A DNA stretch of 64,000 nt, from assembly GCF_018336975.1 (NCBI RefSeq), contig NZ_CP025572.1, forward strand, positions 2,198,384 to 2,262,383. The letters run 5' to 3'. A model generated the notes under the pieces. The model was given only the letters and a program-made list of their open reading frames with translations, was not told the DNA's origin and made no database searches. The position numbers and the translations under genes were made by a program. Source of the stretch: Marinomonas sp. CT5. GTDB lineage: Bacteria > Pseudomonadota > Gammaproteobacteria > Pseudomonadales > Marinomonadaceae. Shown here in pieces: positions 55,323-63,901 of the stretch (the first letter of the stretch is position 1; the number at the start of each line of letters is the position of its first letter).

Positions 55323-56351
55323 ATGAAGCATTCTGTATGTGTGTTGGGTGGTGGTAGTTTTGGTACGGCCTTAGCAAATATTATGGCTAAAAATGGTCAC
55401 CAAGTTAGCCAGTGGATGCGCAATGAAGAACAGGTCGAAGAGATTAATTTAACGGGGTTGAATAGTCGATATTTACCGAACGCACCTTTGCACCGTGAGT
55501 TGTTGGCGACCAGTAATTTAGAACAGGCAATTCGTGACAGCGATACTGTGTTTGTGTCTATTCCCTCCAAATCGTTCGAGCAGGTTGTTCAGCGCATTGA
55601 ACCATTATTAACAGCCGATAAAATTTTAATCAGCACGACGAAAGGTTTTAATCCAAATCGCTTTGAACTTATGAGTGATGTTTTGCGTCGAAACCCCATA
55701 ACACAAAAAATCGGTGTGTTAAGTGGTCCAAACTTAGCGAAAGAGATAGCTGCAGGGCAAATGACTGGTTCTGTCATTGCCAGTGCAGACGATAATGTGC
55801 GTCAACGTGTCATTGAGTTGCTAAAATCGCCGACTTTTCGAGTATATGAAAATACTGATAGTACGGGTGTGGAATTGGCTGGTGCATTAAAGAATATTTA
55901 TGCGATTGTATGTGGGCTAGCTAAAGCGCTGAATGTTGGCGAAAACACCATGTCGATGATTATGACAAGAAGTCTTGCTGAAATGAGCCGATTTGCCGTG
56001 CATTTTGGAGCTAACCCGATGACTTTTCTTGGTTTAGCAGGTATGGGAGATTTAATCGCAACTTGTACTTCACCCTTAAGTCGAAATTATCGAGTAGGAT
56101 TTGCTATCGGTTCCGGTCAGAATTTAACTGAAGCGGTAGGGGGGATTGGAGAGGTTGCAGAAGGGGTGAATACTCTTAAAATGGTTGTGGATGAAGCCCA
56201 TAAAAATGGTTTGTATATGCCACTTGCAGAAGGTTTGTCTAAATTGTTGTTCGAAAACGCTAAACTGGAATCTTTGATAGGTTCCATGATGACAGGCGAG
56301 CAAAAATGGGATGTCGAATTTGCGACAAATGAGGAGAGTAAGAATGTCTAA
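55323..56351 (+). CDS. gpsA: Glycerol-3-phosphate dehydrogenase GpsA
   Basis: This 342-residue NAD(P)-dependent enzyme reduces dihydroxyacetone phosphate to sn-glycerol 3-phosphate for phospholipid synthesis. The N-terminal VLGGGSFGTALANIMAKNGH binds the cofactor, STTKGF and GPNLAKEI follow, and the catalytic Lys lies in ELAGALKNIYAIVCG. Its 3' end overlaps the DUF4389 gene by eight bases, and sixA follows, an order I recall from pseudomonads. Confidence 0.96.
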   Translation: MKHSVCVLGGGSFGTALANIMAKNGHQVSQWMRNEEQVEEINLTGLNSRYLPNAPLHRELLATSNLEQAIRDSDTVFVSIPSKSFEQVVQRIEPLLTADKILISTTKGFNPNRFELMSDVLRRNPITQKIGVLSGPNLAKEIAAGQMTGSVIASADDNVRQRVIELLKSPTFRVYENTDSTGVELAGALKNIYAIVCGLAKALNVGENTMSMIMTRSLAEMSRFAVHFGANPMTFLGLAGMGDLIATCTSPLSRNYRVGFAIGSGQNLTEAVGGIGEVAEGVNTLKMVVDEAHKNGLYMPLAEGLSKLLFENAKLESLIGSMMTGEQKWDVEFATNEESKNV

Positions 56352-56628
56352 GCCAGGTTATGCTGATCAAGGATTTTGGTTTCGAGTGATTTTTATGCTG
56401 CTATATTGGGTGGTGTTGAATATTACGATAACGATATTTGGTGTTTTGCTGGTGCTGGTAAGTTTAGTGAAATTAGGTTCAAAACATGAGCCAGTTACTT
56501 TATCTTCTTGGCTGAAAAGTGTGGCATCTTTTATTGGTCAGATTTTTTTATTTATGTCCTATAAGACAGAGGAAAAACCTTTTCCATTTCAGCCATGGCC
56601 TCAGGTGAATTCGGATGAAGAAGCCTAA
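56344..56628 (+). CDS. DUF4389 domain membrane protein
   Basis: This 94-residue protein has two predicted membrane helices (about 11-38 and 60-75) and the FWFRVIFMLLYWVVL and LSSWLKSVASFIGQIFLFMSYKTEEKPFPFQPWP pattern of the DUF4389 family. I use the ATG at 56344, eight bases after GAGGAG, inside the end of gpsA; an upstream in-frame TTG-type start would add 11 atypical residues. Its stop overlaps sixA. It probably sits in the inner membrane; its function is unknown. Confidence 0.88.
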   Translation: MSKPGYADQGFWFRVIFMLLYWVVLNITITIFGVLLVLVSLVKLGSKHEPVTLSSWLKSVASFIGQIFLFMSYKTEEKPFPFQPWPQVNSDEEA

Positions 56629-57094
56629 GCGTCTTTATGTGTTACGGCACGGTAATGCTCAACCATATGGTTATGACCATGATGAGCTCCGAGAGTTAAC
56701 TGAGCTTGGGGCCGCTGAGGTTAAGGTGGCTGCTCGTTCATTTCTTGCTAAAGAGGAAATGTTCGATGCGGTTTTTGTTAGTCCTTATATTCGAGCTCAA
56801 CAAACTGCGAAAATTTTTTTGGCAGAGCTTGATATTTCGGTCAAGGCAATGGATAGCTTACTTATTACGCCAGCAGGTCGGGCGTCAGATGTGTCGAGTT
56901 GGCTGGAAATGCAGCCTTATCAGTCGATTTTACTTGTTACTCATCAGCCTTTTGCTCATCAGCTGATCGATTTTTTAGTAGATGAACCACTCCCTGTAAG
57001 TTTCGCTATGACAACCGCTACCTTGGCTTCGGTTGAAGGTGATTTTTTTGATGGAGCATGTTGTCAGTTTCGTTGGCATATCTCTCCTTCATAA
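56615..57094 (+). CDS. sixA: Phosphohistidine phosphatase SixA
   Basis: This 159-residue histidine phosphatase has RHG at 9-11 (LYVLRHGNAQPYG), VSPYIRAQQTAKIF and the second His in VTHQPFAHQLIDFL. In E. coli SixA removes phosphate from histidine of the ArcB phosphotransfer domain and of NPr. The start overlaps the end of the DUF4389 gene, so it is cotranscribed with gpsA. Length is like E. coli SixA (161). Confidence 0.92.
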   Translation: MKKPKRLYVLRHGNAQPYGYDHDELRELTELGAAEVKVAARSFLAKEEMFDAVFVSPYIRAQQTAKIFLAELDISVKAMDSLLITPAGRASDVSSWLEMQPYQSILLVTHQPFAHQLIDFLVDEPLPVSFAMTTATLASVEGDFFDGACCQFRWHISPS

Positions 57095-57135
57095 TCTTTT
57101 AGTTTTCATTTAATTTATTGGTAACAATATTCGCT

Positions 57136-57999
57136 ATGGGAAATGAAATTGTTTATAAGCTAGCCCATACAGAGCTGGCTGGCTTACAGTGGCTACCAAA
57201 AAATAACTGTGCTTTAAAGGTTCTTTCATTGCATGGCTGGTTAGATAATGCTGCTAGCTTTATTAATTTATCACCGCACTTGCATGAGTATACCCATGTT
57301 GCACTAGATTTAGCTGGGCATGGTTTGTCAATGCACCGACCAGCAGGCAGTTTTTATCATTTATGGGACTATGTTTTGGATGTGGTGTCTATTTTAAACC
57401 AGTCCAAGCAAAGCGTGTGGTTAATTGGTCATAGTATGGGGGGAGCTGTCGCAATGCTGGTAGCGGCTATTGCTCCAGAAAAAGTTCGTGGATTGATTGT
57501 ACTCGATAATATTGGGCCTTTATCCGGTAGTCCAGAAAGTCGTGTGCTTACTCTGCAACGTGCCGTTAGTAAAATGGCTAAACTTCGTCCTGGTGGGGAT
57601 ACGAGTTATTCAACAAAAGAAGAGATGGTGCTGGCTAGAATGGATGGCTTCACGACACTTTCCAACCCAGCTTCAAGGCTATTAGTTGAGCGAGGAGCGA
57701 GTCAAAATAAAGAGGGTGTTTGGGTATGGCGTCATGATAGAAAACTGACACTTCCTTCGCCATTTCGTATGGATGAAGCGAGTGTAGAAGCCTTTATAAA
57801 GGAAATTAAATGTCCCACACTGGCGTTGCTGGCGAAGGATGGTATCTATCACAATAACCCTCAATTTGTTGACCAGCGAGCAGCACAATTTCCCTGGATT
57901 AAGTTGAAGTGGTTGGAAGGAAATCATCACTTTCATCTTGAACCAAAAACTTGCTTAGCAGTTGCAGGCGAAATCCAGCGATTTATTGATTTAAACTAG
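57136..57999 (+). CDS. Alpha/beta hydrolase
   Basis: This 287-residue enzyme has the hydrolase triad: nucleophile Ser in GHSMGGAVA, Asp in LLAKDGIY, and His in EGNHHFHLE. The oxyanion HGWLDNAASF follows the first beta-strand. It has no signal peptide, so it is cytoplasmic. The substrate is unknown; esterase or lactonase-type activity is likely. I prefer the ATG at 57136 (MGNEIVYK) to an in-frame TTG at 57118. It is 41 bases downstream of sixA and may share its transcript. Confidence 0.87.
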   Translation: MGNEIVYKLAHTELAGLQWLPKNNCALKVLSLHGWLDNAASFINLSPHLHEYTHVALDLAGHGLSMHRPAGSFYHLWDYVLDVVSILNQSKQSVWLIGHSMGGAVAMLVAAIAPEKVRGLIVLDNIGPLSGSPESRVLTLQRAVSKMAKLRPGGDTSYSTKEEMVLARMDGFTTLSNPASRLLVERGASQNKEGVWVWRHDRKLTLPSPFRMDEASVEAFIKEIKCPTLALLAKDGIYHNNPQFVDQRAAQFPWIKLKWLEGNHHFHLEPKTCLAVAGEIQRFIDLN

Positions 58000-58037
58000 A
58001 ACGATAATCCCTAATGACTTGGGGTAGGGAAGTGTTT

Positions 58038-58832
58038 ATGGCTAATTTCCGTGGTTTTGTGTTTGTGGTGTCGATTTTAGCTTGTAGTTCTTTTTCTGCA
58101 TTGGCTGCTATTGAGCCTTATCGAGATGCTCAGCTGATCAAAAGTCATTCTGAGGCTGAGATAATGGTTGAAGTCCCTTTAAGCAAAATTCGTCGCGCGG
58201 GAAGTGGCTGGGAGCCTGAATCGGTAATTCGTTTAAAAGGAGACTATTTTTCCTCTCTTTATAAAATTAACCGTAATGCTTTGCTGCCAGACGTTTATCA
58301 GCATTATCGTTCTCAAATGTTATTAGATGGCCGCAGTATCGTATTTGAATGTGCAAGTAGAAGTTGTGGTAGTAGTAATGCTTGGGCAAATAACTTTTTT
58401 GGTGACTATCTTCTTTATGGTTCAGATCAGAGCCAATTTTTGCTGGTGGTTAAAAGCAAGCAAGGAGTTTATCAAATTTTATATTTGAATCGTCGTGGTG
58501 CCGGGGATGTGATGGTTCGTCTTGATAAGGTTAAGACGGAAGAAGAGAATGGCGATGGCTTCGAGATTGTGGCTCAGATGGATGTTGAAGATATTCCGAG
58601 AATTCGTCGTTTTGTCAGAAATTTACCGCCGGGACAAAACGTAGTTGGCTTTGTGACAAGTCAAAGAGAGGGGGCGTTAAGCGCAATTGAGTCTGGAGAC
58701 CTGCTTATTGCTTCGGCGTTAGCAGGGCTTGGTGATCAGCTTAAAACTAAAGTTAGATTTATTAATTTGGCCGATTTCGGGCGAGAGTCGCTCGGTGTGA
58801 ATCAAGTTTCATTTGTATATGTTCGTCCATAG
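58038..58832 (+). CDS. DUF4892 domain secreted protein
   Basis: This 264-residue protein has a signal peptide (MANFRGFVFVVSILACSSFSALA) and then the DUF4892 pattern, including PYRDAQLIKSHSEAEIMVEVPLS and a Cys pair (ECASRSCGSSNAWANNFFGDYLLYG). Family members in pseudomonads are uncharacterised outer-membrane or periplasmic proteins. The ATG at 58038 follows AGGGAAG at good spacing; an ATG at 58014 is in frame but lacks one and would spoil the signal peptide. The Cys pair may form a disulfide. Confidence 0.85.
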   Translation: MANFRGFVFVVSILACSSFSALAAIEPYRDAQLIKSHSEAEIMVEVPLSKIRRAGSGWEPESVIRLKGDYFSSLYKINRNALLPDVYQHYRSQMLLDGRSIVFECASRSCGSSNAWANNFFGDYLLYGSDQSQFLLVVKSKQGVYQILYLNRRGAGDVMVRLDKVKTEEENGDGFEIVAQMDVEDIPRIRRFVRNLPPGQNVVGFVTSQREGALSAIESGDLLIASALAGLGDQLKTKVRFINLADFGRESLGVNQVSFVYVRP

Positions 58833-58841
58833 GCGGAAGTA

Positions 58842-59768
58842 GTGGTGAAAGCAAAAAAAACAGTTGCTCTTGTTTTGGGGAGTGGTGCGGCACGTGGGCA
58901 TGCGCATATTGGTGTGATTCGAGCTCTTGAGGAACGCGATTATGAGATTATTAGTATTTCTGGTTGTTCTATTGGGGCAATAGTTGGTGGCGTTTTTGCG
59001 GCGGGAAAATTGTCCGAATACCAAGAATGGGCGGAATCATTGGACCGCATGAGTGTGATTCGACTGCTAGATATGTCTATATTAAATGGCGGATACATCA
59101 AAGGGGATCGTTTTTTTGAGAAGGTTCAAGGGATGATAGGTGAGCCTACTATTGAATCTTTGCCTATTGCTTACACTTCCGTCGCGGTTGATTTGTTGAA
59201 TCAGAAAGAGTTCTGGTTTCAACGAGGGGATTTAATTAGTGCAATGAGGGCTTCTTCGGCTATTCCTTCACTAGTTTCACCCGTTAATCTCAACAGCAGA
59301 ATGTATGTTGATGGTGGTGTGCTGAATCCTTTACCTATTATTCCTTCGGTACCGGCTGGTGCAGATTACATAGTGGCCGTTGATTTGAACGGTCCTGCTG
59401 AGAGAGTGCTTGAGGATATAACTGACGAATCAAAAAATGTGCCTGCTTGGTGGCTAAGTACCAAAGGTTTTTTTGGTAAGGGAAAAGAAGAAGATGTGGA
59501 GAGTAAGACTAAGTACTCTCCTGAAAGCTGGGGGCGTTTGCAAACAATCAATATGATGTTTGAAACCATGCAGGAATCTTTAACTCAATATAAGTTAGCT
59601 GGTTATCCGCCCGATCTGCTTATTTCCATTCCTAAAGATGTTTCCGGATTTTATGAGTTCTGGCGTGCTAAGGAATTAATTGAATTTGGTTATGATGTGG
59701 GATTAAAGGCCATCGATGGTTTAGAGTCGCCAGCCTCAAGTTATTATTCCTTTCCTAAGGGGTATTAG
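58842..59768 (+). CDS. Patatin-like phospholipase, RssA-type
   Basis: This 308-residue protein has the patatin catalytic dyad: Ser in SGCSIGAIVGG and Asp in YVDGGVLNPLP, plus the oxyanion-type GSGAARGHAHIGVIRALEE. It resembles RssA (YchK), a predicted cytoplasmic acyl hydrolase of unknown substrate. It starts with GTG at 58842 (or the adjacent GTG), 5 to 9 bases after GGCGGAAG, and lies nine bases after the DUF4892 gene, so the two are probably cotranscribed. It converges on maf with five bases between the stops. Confidence 0.9.
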   Translation: MVKAKKTVALVLGSGAARGHAHIGVIRALEERDYEIISISGCSIGAIVGGVFAAGKLSEYQEWAESLDRMSVIRLLDMSILNGGYIKGDRFFEKVQGMIGEPTIESLPIAYTSVAVDLLNQKEFWFQRGDLISAMRASSAIPSLVSPVNLNSRMYVDGGVLNPLPIIPSVPAGADYIVAVDLNGPAERVLEDITDESKNVPAWWLSTKGFFGKGKEEDVESKTKYSPESWGRLQTINMMFETMQESLTQYKLAGYPPDLLISIPKDVSGFYEFWRAKELIEFGYDVGLKAIDGLESPASSYYSFPKGY

Positions 59769-59773
59769 GTAGT

Positions 59774-60376
59774 CTAACCGATAGGGTTTATCCCTAGACT
59801 TTTCAGTTGTTTACATAGAGAAATAAGAGGTAAGCCTATGAGGCTATTCGGGTCCTCTCCTTCCATCTTTTCAAATAAGCAAACACCTAACCCCTCGCAT
59901 TTAAAGCTCCCGGCACAATCTAAAGGCTGCTCGATTGTAATATAGTTCAAAATCTCTTTCTGTGTCAGGTGTCTAAAATATACATGGTATGAACTTAATG
60001 AATACTGATGGATTTGGTTTTCTTGATTAAAAGTGCAAAGGCCTGTTAAAAAACTGACTTTTTGGCCGCTGAAGCGGCTTAGTTGCCTTATTGCATTGTC
60101 TTCTGTATTTGGTTTACCCAAAATGTCATCGCCCAAAACGGCGACTTGGTCAGATGTGATAATTATTCCATCTGCTTGATTACATTGTTGTCGCTCAGCA
60201 TGAACGGCATTGGCTTTGGTAATGGTAAGTCTTTTCACTAAGTCTTGAGGAGATTCCTTTGGGAGTGGTGTTTCATCTATGTCAGGGGATTGGCACTCAA
60301 ACGGTATTTTTAAGCGTTTAAGTAACTCTTTTCGGTAGGGGGATGAAGAGCCTAGAATAAGTTTTTTTTGCATCAT
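59774..60376 (-). CDS. yceF: Maf-family nucleotide pyrophosphatase YceF
   Basis: This 200-residue enzyme hydrolyses non-canonical nucleoside triphosphates, with YceF of E. coli preferring m7GTP. LILGSSSPYRKELLKRLKIPF, the DIDETPLP loop, ITSDQVAVLGDDILGKP and the C-terminal FEKMEGEDPNSLIGLPLI are all typical of the Maf-2 branch. It is divergent from yceD, the same arrangement as in E. coli, with 134 bases between their ATGs holding both promoters. Confidence 0.93.
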   Translation of the reverse strand: MMQKKLILGSSSPYRKELLKRLKIPFECQSPDIDETPLPKESPQDLVKRLTITKANAVHAERQQCNQADGIIITSDQVAVLGDDILGKPNTEDNAIRQLSRFSGQKVSFLTGLCTFNQENQIHQYSLSSYHVYFRHLTQKEILNYITIEQPLDCAGSFKCEGLGVCLFEKMEGEDPNSLIGLPLISLCKQLKSLGINPIG

Positions 60377-60473
60377 TTCTTGATCGTCATGTATGTGAGT
60401 GATGATATTTTACTGTTTTTTTGTGGGAATAGACTAAAAGAGCGAAAAAATATGCTTTAAGAGCACTTAGACT

Positions 60474-60502
60474 TTGACAATAAGGGCCCTTGGCAATATT
60501 AT
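60474..60502 (+). promoter_or_regulatory. Consensus sigma-70 promoter abutting yceD
   Basis: TTGACA (60474-60479) and TATTAT (60497-60502) are 17 bases apart. Initiation about seven bases later falls at 60509-60511, directly at the yceD ATG, so the transcript would be leaderless. The spacer contains a perfect palindrome, AAGGGCCCTT (60482-60491), a possible operator. Confidence 0.8.
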
Positions 60503-60510
60503 TCCCCGCC

Positions 60511-61032
60511 ATGTTGAATGATACATTACCTAAATATTTTGACCCTCGTAAATACGCTAGCCATGAGTCGGCGTTAGATGGGTGCCTGCCTCTTAACCAG
60601 TTTAAGGAGCTTTGTGCTATATTAGCCTCTGATGAGGGTAATGCTTTTATTCATCTAGACTTTAGAGTTGATGAGGATAGGCGCTACATTGCCACTGGAT
60701 CATTAACTGCCCAAGTACAGGTTGTTTGTCAGCGTTGTATGGGGGCTGTTTCACATGATTTAGCGTTAGATTTGTCCTTGGCCTTTGTTTACGACGAAGA
60801 TCATGCTAAGAATCTACCGGACAATTACGATCCTGTTGTCATGACCGATGGTGAAGTAATTTTGGCAGATATGGTTGAGCAAGAAATTATACTTGCTCTG
60901 CCTATTGTCGCTTATCACGAAGAAAGTGGTTGCAACCCAACAGCTGTAAAGTATGCCTCGTCTACCGATGACGCACCGGATGACGAAAAACCGAATCCAT
61001 TTAGTATATTGGCCCAATTAAAGGCCAAGTAA
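60511..61032 (+). CDS. yceD: YceD (DUF177), 23S rRNA accumulation protein
   Basis: This 173-residue protein is the first gene of the yceD-rpmF-plsX-fabD-fabG cluster. MLNDTLPKYFDPRKYA matches the Pseudomonas and E. coli N-terminus, and the CQRC pair (VQVVCQRCMG), EDEIILALPIV-like segment and PNPFSILAQLK end are hallmarks. YceD is needed for normal 23S rRNA levels in chloroplasts and some bacteria. The ATG is at the expected transcription start of a consensus promoter, with no room for a ribosome site. An in-frame TTG at 60490 lies inside the promoter and is unlikely. Confidence 0.93.
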   Translation: MLNDTLPKYFDPRKYASHESALDGCLPLNQFKELCAILASDEGNAFIHLDFRVDEDRRYIATGSLTAQVQVVCQRCMGAVSHDLALDLSLAFVYDEDHAKNLPDNYDPVVMTDGEVILADMVEQEIILALPIVAYHEESGCNPTAVKYASSTDDAPDDEKPNPFSILAQLKAK

Positions 61033-61050
61033 AGTTAGGAGCTCCAAAAA

Positions 61051-61230
61051 ATGGCAGTACAAAAAAGTAAAGTAACTCGTTCACGTCGCGGCCAGCGCCG
61101 TTCACACGATGCTTTGACTGGTCCAACTCTATCTGTAGAAAAGACAACTGGTGAACTTCACCGTCGTCACCACGTTTCTGCAGACGGTTTTTACCGTGGC
61201 CGTCAAGTTGTCACCCCTAAAGGTGAGTAA
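61051..61230 (+). CDS. rpmF: Ribosomal protein L32
   Basis: This 59-residue basic protein begins [20 protein letters not shown] and ends RQVVTPKGE, full-length L32 of the large ribosomal subunit. It has no cysteines, the zinc-free form usual in gammaproteobacteria. AGGAG lies about ten bases before the ATG. It is 18 bases after yceD and 11 bases before plsX; the coupling of L32 to lipid synthesis genes is conserved widely. Confidence 0.97.
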   Translation: MAVQKSKVTRSRRGQRRSHDALTGPTLSVEKTTGELHRRHHVSADGFYRGRQVVTPKGE

Positions 61231-61241
61231 CTAAGATACCC

Positions 61242-62189
61242 ATGATTAGGGTAGCTTTAGACGCTATGGGCGGGGACTTAGGTCCCCGCATTGCTTTCGA
61301 AGGTGCGCAGCAGGTGCTGGCCTGCCATAAAGACGTCACCATCACAATCTACTACTTCCCCAGTAGTGATTTGGAAATTCCTGAATCACATGAACGTTTG
61401 TTGTTAGTTGAATGTTCTGATGTTATCGGTGGAGATGAAGAGATTGTCCTTTCTTTGTTTCGACGTCAAAATTCTACCCTTTATCAATCATTGAGCGCTC
61501 TGTCCCAGCAAACTTCAGATGTAACGGTTACCTTGGGTAATACTGGAGCTATGGTAGCATTAGCTAGACATATTCTAGGCGTGTTGCGTCCGAAACTTTA
61601 CCCTGCATTAATGAGGGAACTATATTCAAAACCTCTAAAGTGTTTAGTCGATCTAGGTGCCAATGTTCACTGTCCTCCATCCATGTTGGTAGGGTTTGCA
61701 GAATTAGGTGCTGCGTACGTTGAAGCTTTGAGTAATGAAGTGGCGCGAGTTGGTTTGTTGAATGTGGGTGTCGAGAGTTCTAAAGGTAGTGTTGTTATTC
61801 GAGAAACGAATCGACTTTTGTCTGCTAAGGTGTGGCCACATTATTTAGGTTATGCAGAAGGCACAGAGTTATTTGAGGGTAATAAGAACGTTATTGTGTG
61901 TGACGGTATGGTGGGGAATGCTGTATTAAAAGCCTCAGAGGGGCTCTTTTCTTTTCTGATGGGGCGCTTTAAAGGAGTGGAGGGTGCATCTTCTTTGGTT
62001 GAGACTTTTTACCAAACTGAACATAGACATGGTGCATGTTTGGTGGGTGTTTGTGGCAATTTGGTAAAAGGTCATGGTCGTTCGGATTTGCCTGCTATGG
62101 TTGGTGCGATTGAGTATGGAATTGATATTGCGCGAGCAGATTTGTGTTCTGCTATCAAAACGCGTCTTTGTAATGAGGAAATAAAATGA
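61242..62189 (+). CDS. plsX: Phosphate acyltransferase PlsX
   Basis: This 315-residue enzyme converts acyl-ACP to acyl-phosphate for phospholipid synthesis. The N-terminal IRVALDAMGGDLGPRIAFEG and the later TLGNTGAMVALARHILG, DLGANVHCPPSML and VVIRETNRLLSAKV segments are typical, as is NVIVCDGMVGNAVLKASEG. Its stop overlaps the fabD start by four bases. fabH, often found next in enterobacteria, is absent here, as in pseudomonads. Confidence 0.96.
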   Translation: MIRVALDAMGGDLGPRIAFEGAQQVLACHKDVTITIYYFPSSDLEIPESHERLLLVECSDVIGGDEEIVLSLFRRQNSTLYQSLSALSQQTSDVTVTLGNTGAMVALARHILGVLRPKLYPALMRELYSKPLKCLVDLGANVHCPPSMLVGFAELGAAYVEALSNEVARVGLLNVGVESSKGSVVIRETNRLLSAKVWPHYLGYAEGTELFEGNKNVIVCDGMVGNAVLKASEGLFSFLMGRFKGVEGASSLVETFYQTEHRHGACLVGVCGNLVKGHGRSDLPAMVGAIEYGIDIARADLCSAIKTRLCNEEIK

Positions 62190-63109
62190 GCACTACATCA
62201 GCTTTTGTTTTTCCTGGGCAGGGTTCTCAGCAATTGGGAATGTTGGCAGATTTAGCGGAGAAACATGAAATAATTGAGCAAACTTTTGCTGAAGCGTCGA
62301 GCGTTTTGGGTTATGACTTATGGGATCTTGTGCAAAATGATGCTGAGAAACTTAGTCAAACAGATAAAACTCAGCCAGCACTTTTGACGGCAAGTGTCGC
62401 TTTGTGGCGTTTGTGGGAGCAACAAGGTGGTGCTAAGCCTGATTATGTGGCTGGACACAGTCTTGGTGAGTATTCGGCTTTAGTGTGTGCTGGTGTTATT
62501 GAGTTTACTGATGCTGTTGAGCTAGTAAAGTTGCGCGGTGAGTATATGCAGCAAGCGGTTCCTGCTGGCGAAGGCGCAATGGCGGCTATTATTGGTCTTG
62601 ATGATGATAAGGTGATAGCGGCTTGTGAAGCTGTTTCAGGAATAGTAAGTGCGGTTAACTTCAACTCCCCAGGTCAGGTAGTTATTGCAGGCAATGTTGC
62701 TGCTGTAGAAGCGGCAATGGTCAATGCCAAAGAAGCGGGTGCTAAGCGTGCCTTACCTCTACCTGTGAGTGTTCCATCGCATTGTGAACTTATGATTCCT
62801 GCGGGTACTAAGTTAGCTGAAAAGCTTGAGACAATTGCATTTAGCGCTCCTTCTTGTACTTTAGTGCAAAATGTAAGTGCGCAGGCTGTTTCAGACCCTT
62901 CAGTGATTAAAGAAAATCTGGTTTCTCAGTTAAGCGAGCCAGTTTTATGGACGCAATCTGTTGTGTTACTTTCCGAATTGGGTGTAACTTCTACTGTTGA
63001 GTGTGGTCCAGGTAAAGTTTTAAGTGGTCTAAATAAACGTATAGTTAAGGGCTTGGAGACTTCTTCTCTAGGTGATTTGGCTGGATTTGAAGCGGCTTTG
63101 TCTGCGTAA
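62186..63109 (+). CDS. fabD: Malonyl-CoA:ACP transacylase FabD
   Basis: This 307-residue enzyme loads malonyl groups onto acyl carrier protein. FVFPGQGSQQLGML at the N-terminus, the nucleophile Ser in AGHSLGEYSAL, Arg in KLRGEYMQQAVP and the His of SVPSHCELM are visible. It overlaps plsX by ATGA, indicating translational coupling. Length matches E. coli FabD (309). Confidence 0.97.
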   Translation: MSTTSAFVFPGQGSQQLGMLADLAEKHEIIEQTFAEASSVLGYDLWDLVQNDAEKLSQTDKTQPALLTASVALWRLWEQQGGAKPDYVAGHSLGEYSALVCAGVIEFTDAVELVKLRGEYMQQAVPAGEGAMAAIIGLDDDKVIAACEAVSGIVSAVNFNSPGQVVIAGNVAAVEAAMVNAKEAGAKRALPLPVSVPSHCELMIPAGTKLAEKLETIAFSAPSCTLVQNVSAQAVSDPSVIKENLVSQLSEPVLWTQSVVLLSELGVTSTVECGPGKVLSGLNKRIVKGLETSSLGDLAGFEAALSA

Positions 63110-63166
63110 TTGAATTATATTATTTGTAAGAGAATATACGATTCGAAATAGATTGTAGGAGACAGC

Positions 63167-63901
63167 ATGAGTCTTGAAGGAAAAATTGCTCTAGTAACTG
63201 GAGCAACTCGCGGTATTGGTAAAGCGATTGCTCTAGCTCTAGTTGAGCAGGGGGCTACGGTTATTGGCACAGCGACTAGCGAATCTGGAGCACAAAGTAT
63301 TTCTGAGTATTTGGGTGCTAATGGTAAAGGCTGGGTGCTTGATGTGTCATCAAGTGAGTCAGTTGATACCGTTGTTAAAGAGATTACGACTGAATTTGGT
63401 GCGCCAACGGTTCTTGTAAACAACGCTGGCATAACACGCGATAACTTGATGATGCGAATGAAGGAAGATGACTGGGATCAAGTGATTAATACCAACTTAA
63501 CATCTGTTTTTCGTGTGACAAAAGCTTGCTTACGCGGTATGACTAAAGCAAAATTTGGTCGTGTAATTAGTATCAGCTCTGTTGTTGCTTCGATGGGTAA
63601 TGGTGGGCAAGCAAATTATTCAGCAGCTAAATCTGGCTTAGAGGGCTTTAGCCGTTCTTTAGCAGCAGAGATTGCGTCCCGTGGTGTCACTGTCAATTGT
63701 GTCGCTCCAGGATTTATTGAAACAGATATGACTAAGGTGTTACCTGAAGAGCATAAGGCTAAATTGGTCGAAAAAGTGCCTTCATCACGTCTTGGTCAAC
63801 CAGAAGAAATTGCGGCAGCAGTCGCATTTTTGGCGTCAAATGGCGCTTCTTACATCACTGGAGAAACAATACACGTCAATGGCGGTATGTATATGTCGTA
63901 A
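63167..63901 (+). CDS. fabG: 3-oxoacyl-ACP reductase FabG
   Basis: This 244-residue short-chain dehydrogenase uses NADPH to reduce 3-oxoacyl-ACP in fatty-acid elongation. The cofactor loop is VTGATRGIGKAIA, the active-site Ser and Tyr-Lys are in ISISSVVASMGNGGQANYSAAKSG, and the C-terminal ITGETIHVNGGMYMS is exactly FabG-like. TAGGAGAC precedes the ATG. The 57-base gap to fabD is longer than elsewhere in the cluster and might hold a weak promoter. Confidence 0.97.
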   Translation: MSLEGKIALVTGATRGIGKAIALALVEQGATVIGTATSESGAQSISEYLGANGKGWVLDVSSSESVDTVVKEITTEFGAPTVLVNNAGITRDNLMMRMKEDDWDQVINTNLTSVFRVTKACLRGMTKAKFGRVISISSVVASMGNGGQANYSAAKSGLEGFSRSLAAEIASRGVTVNCVAPGFIETDMTKVLPEEHKAKLVEKVPSSRLGQPEEIAAAVAFLASNGASYITGETIHVNGGMYMS

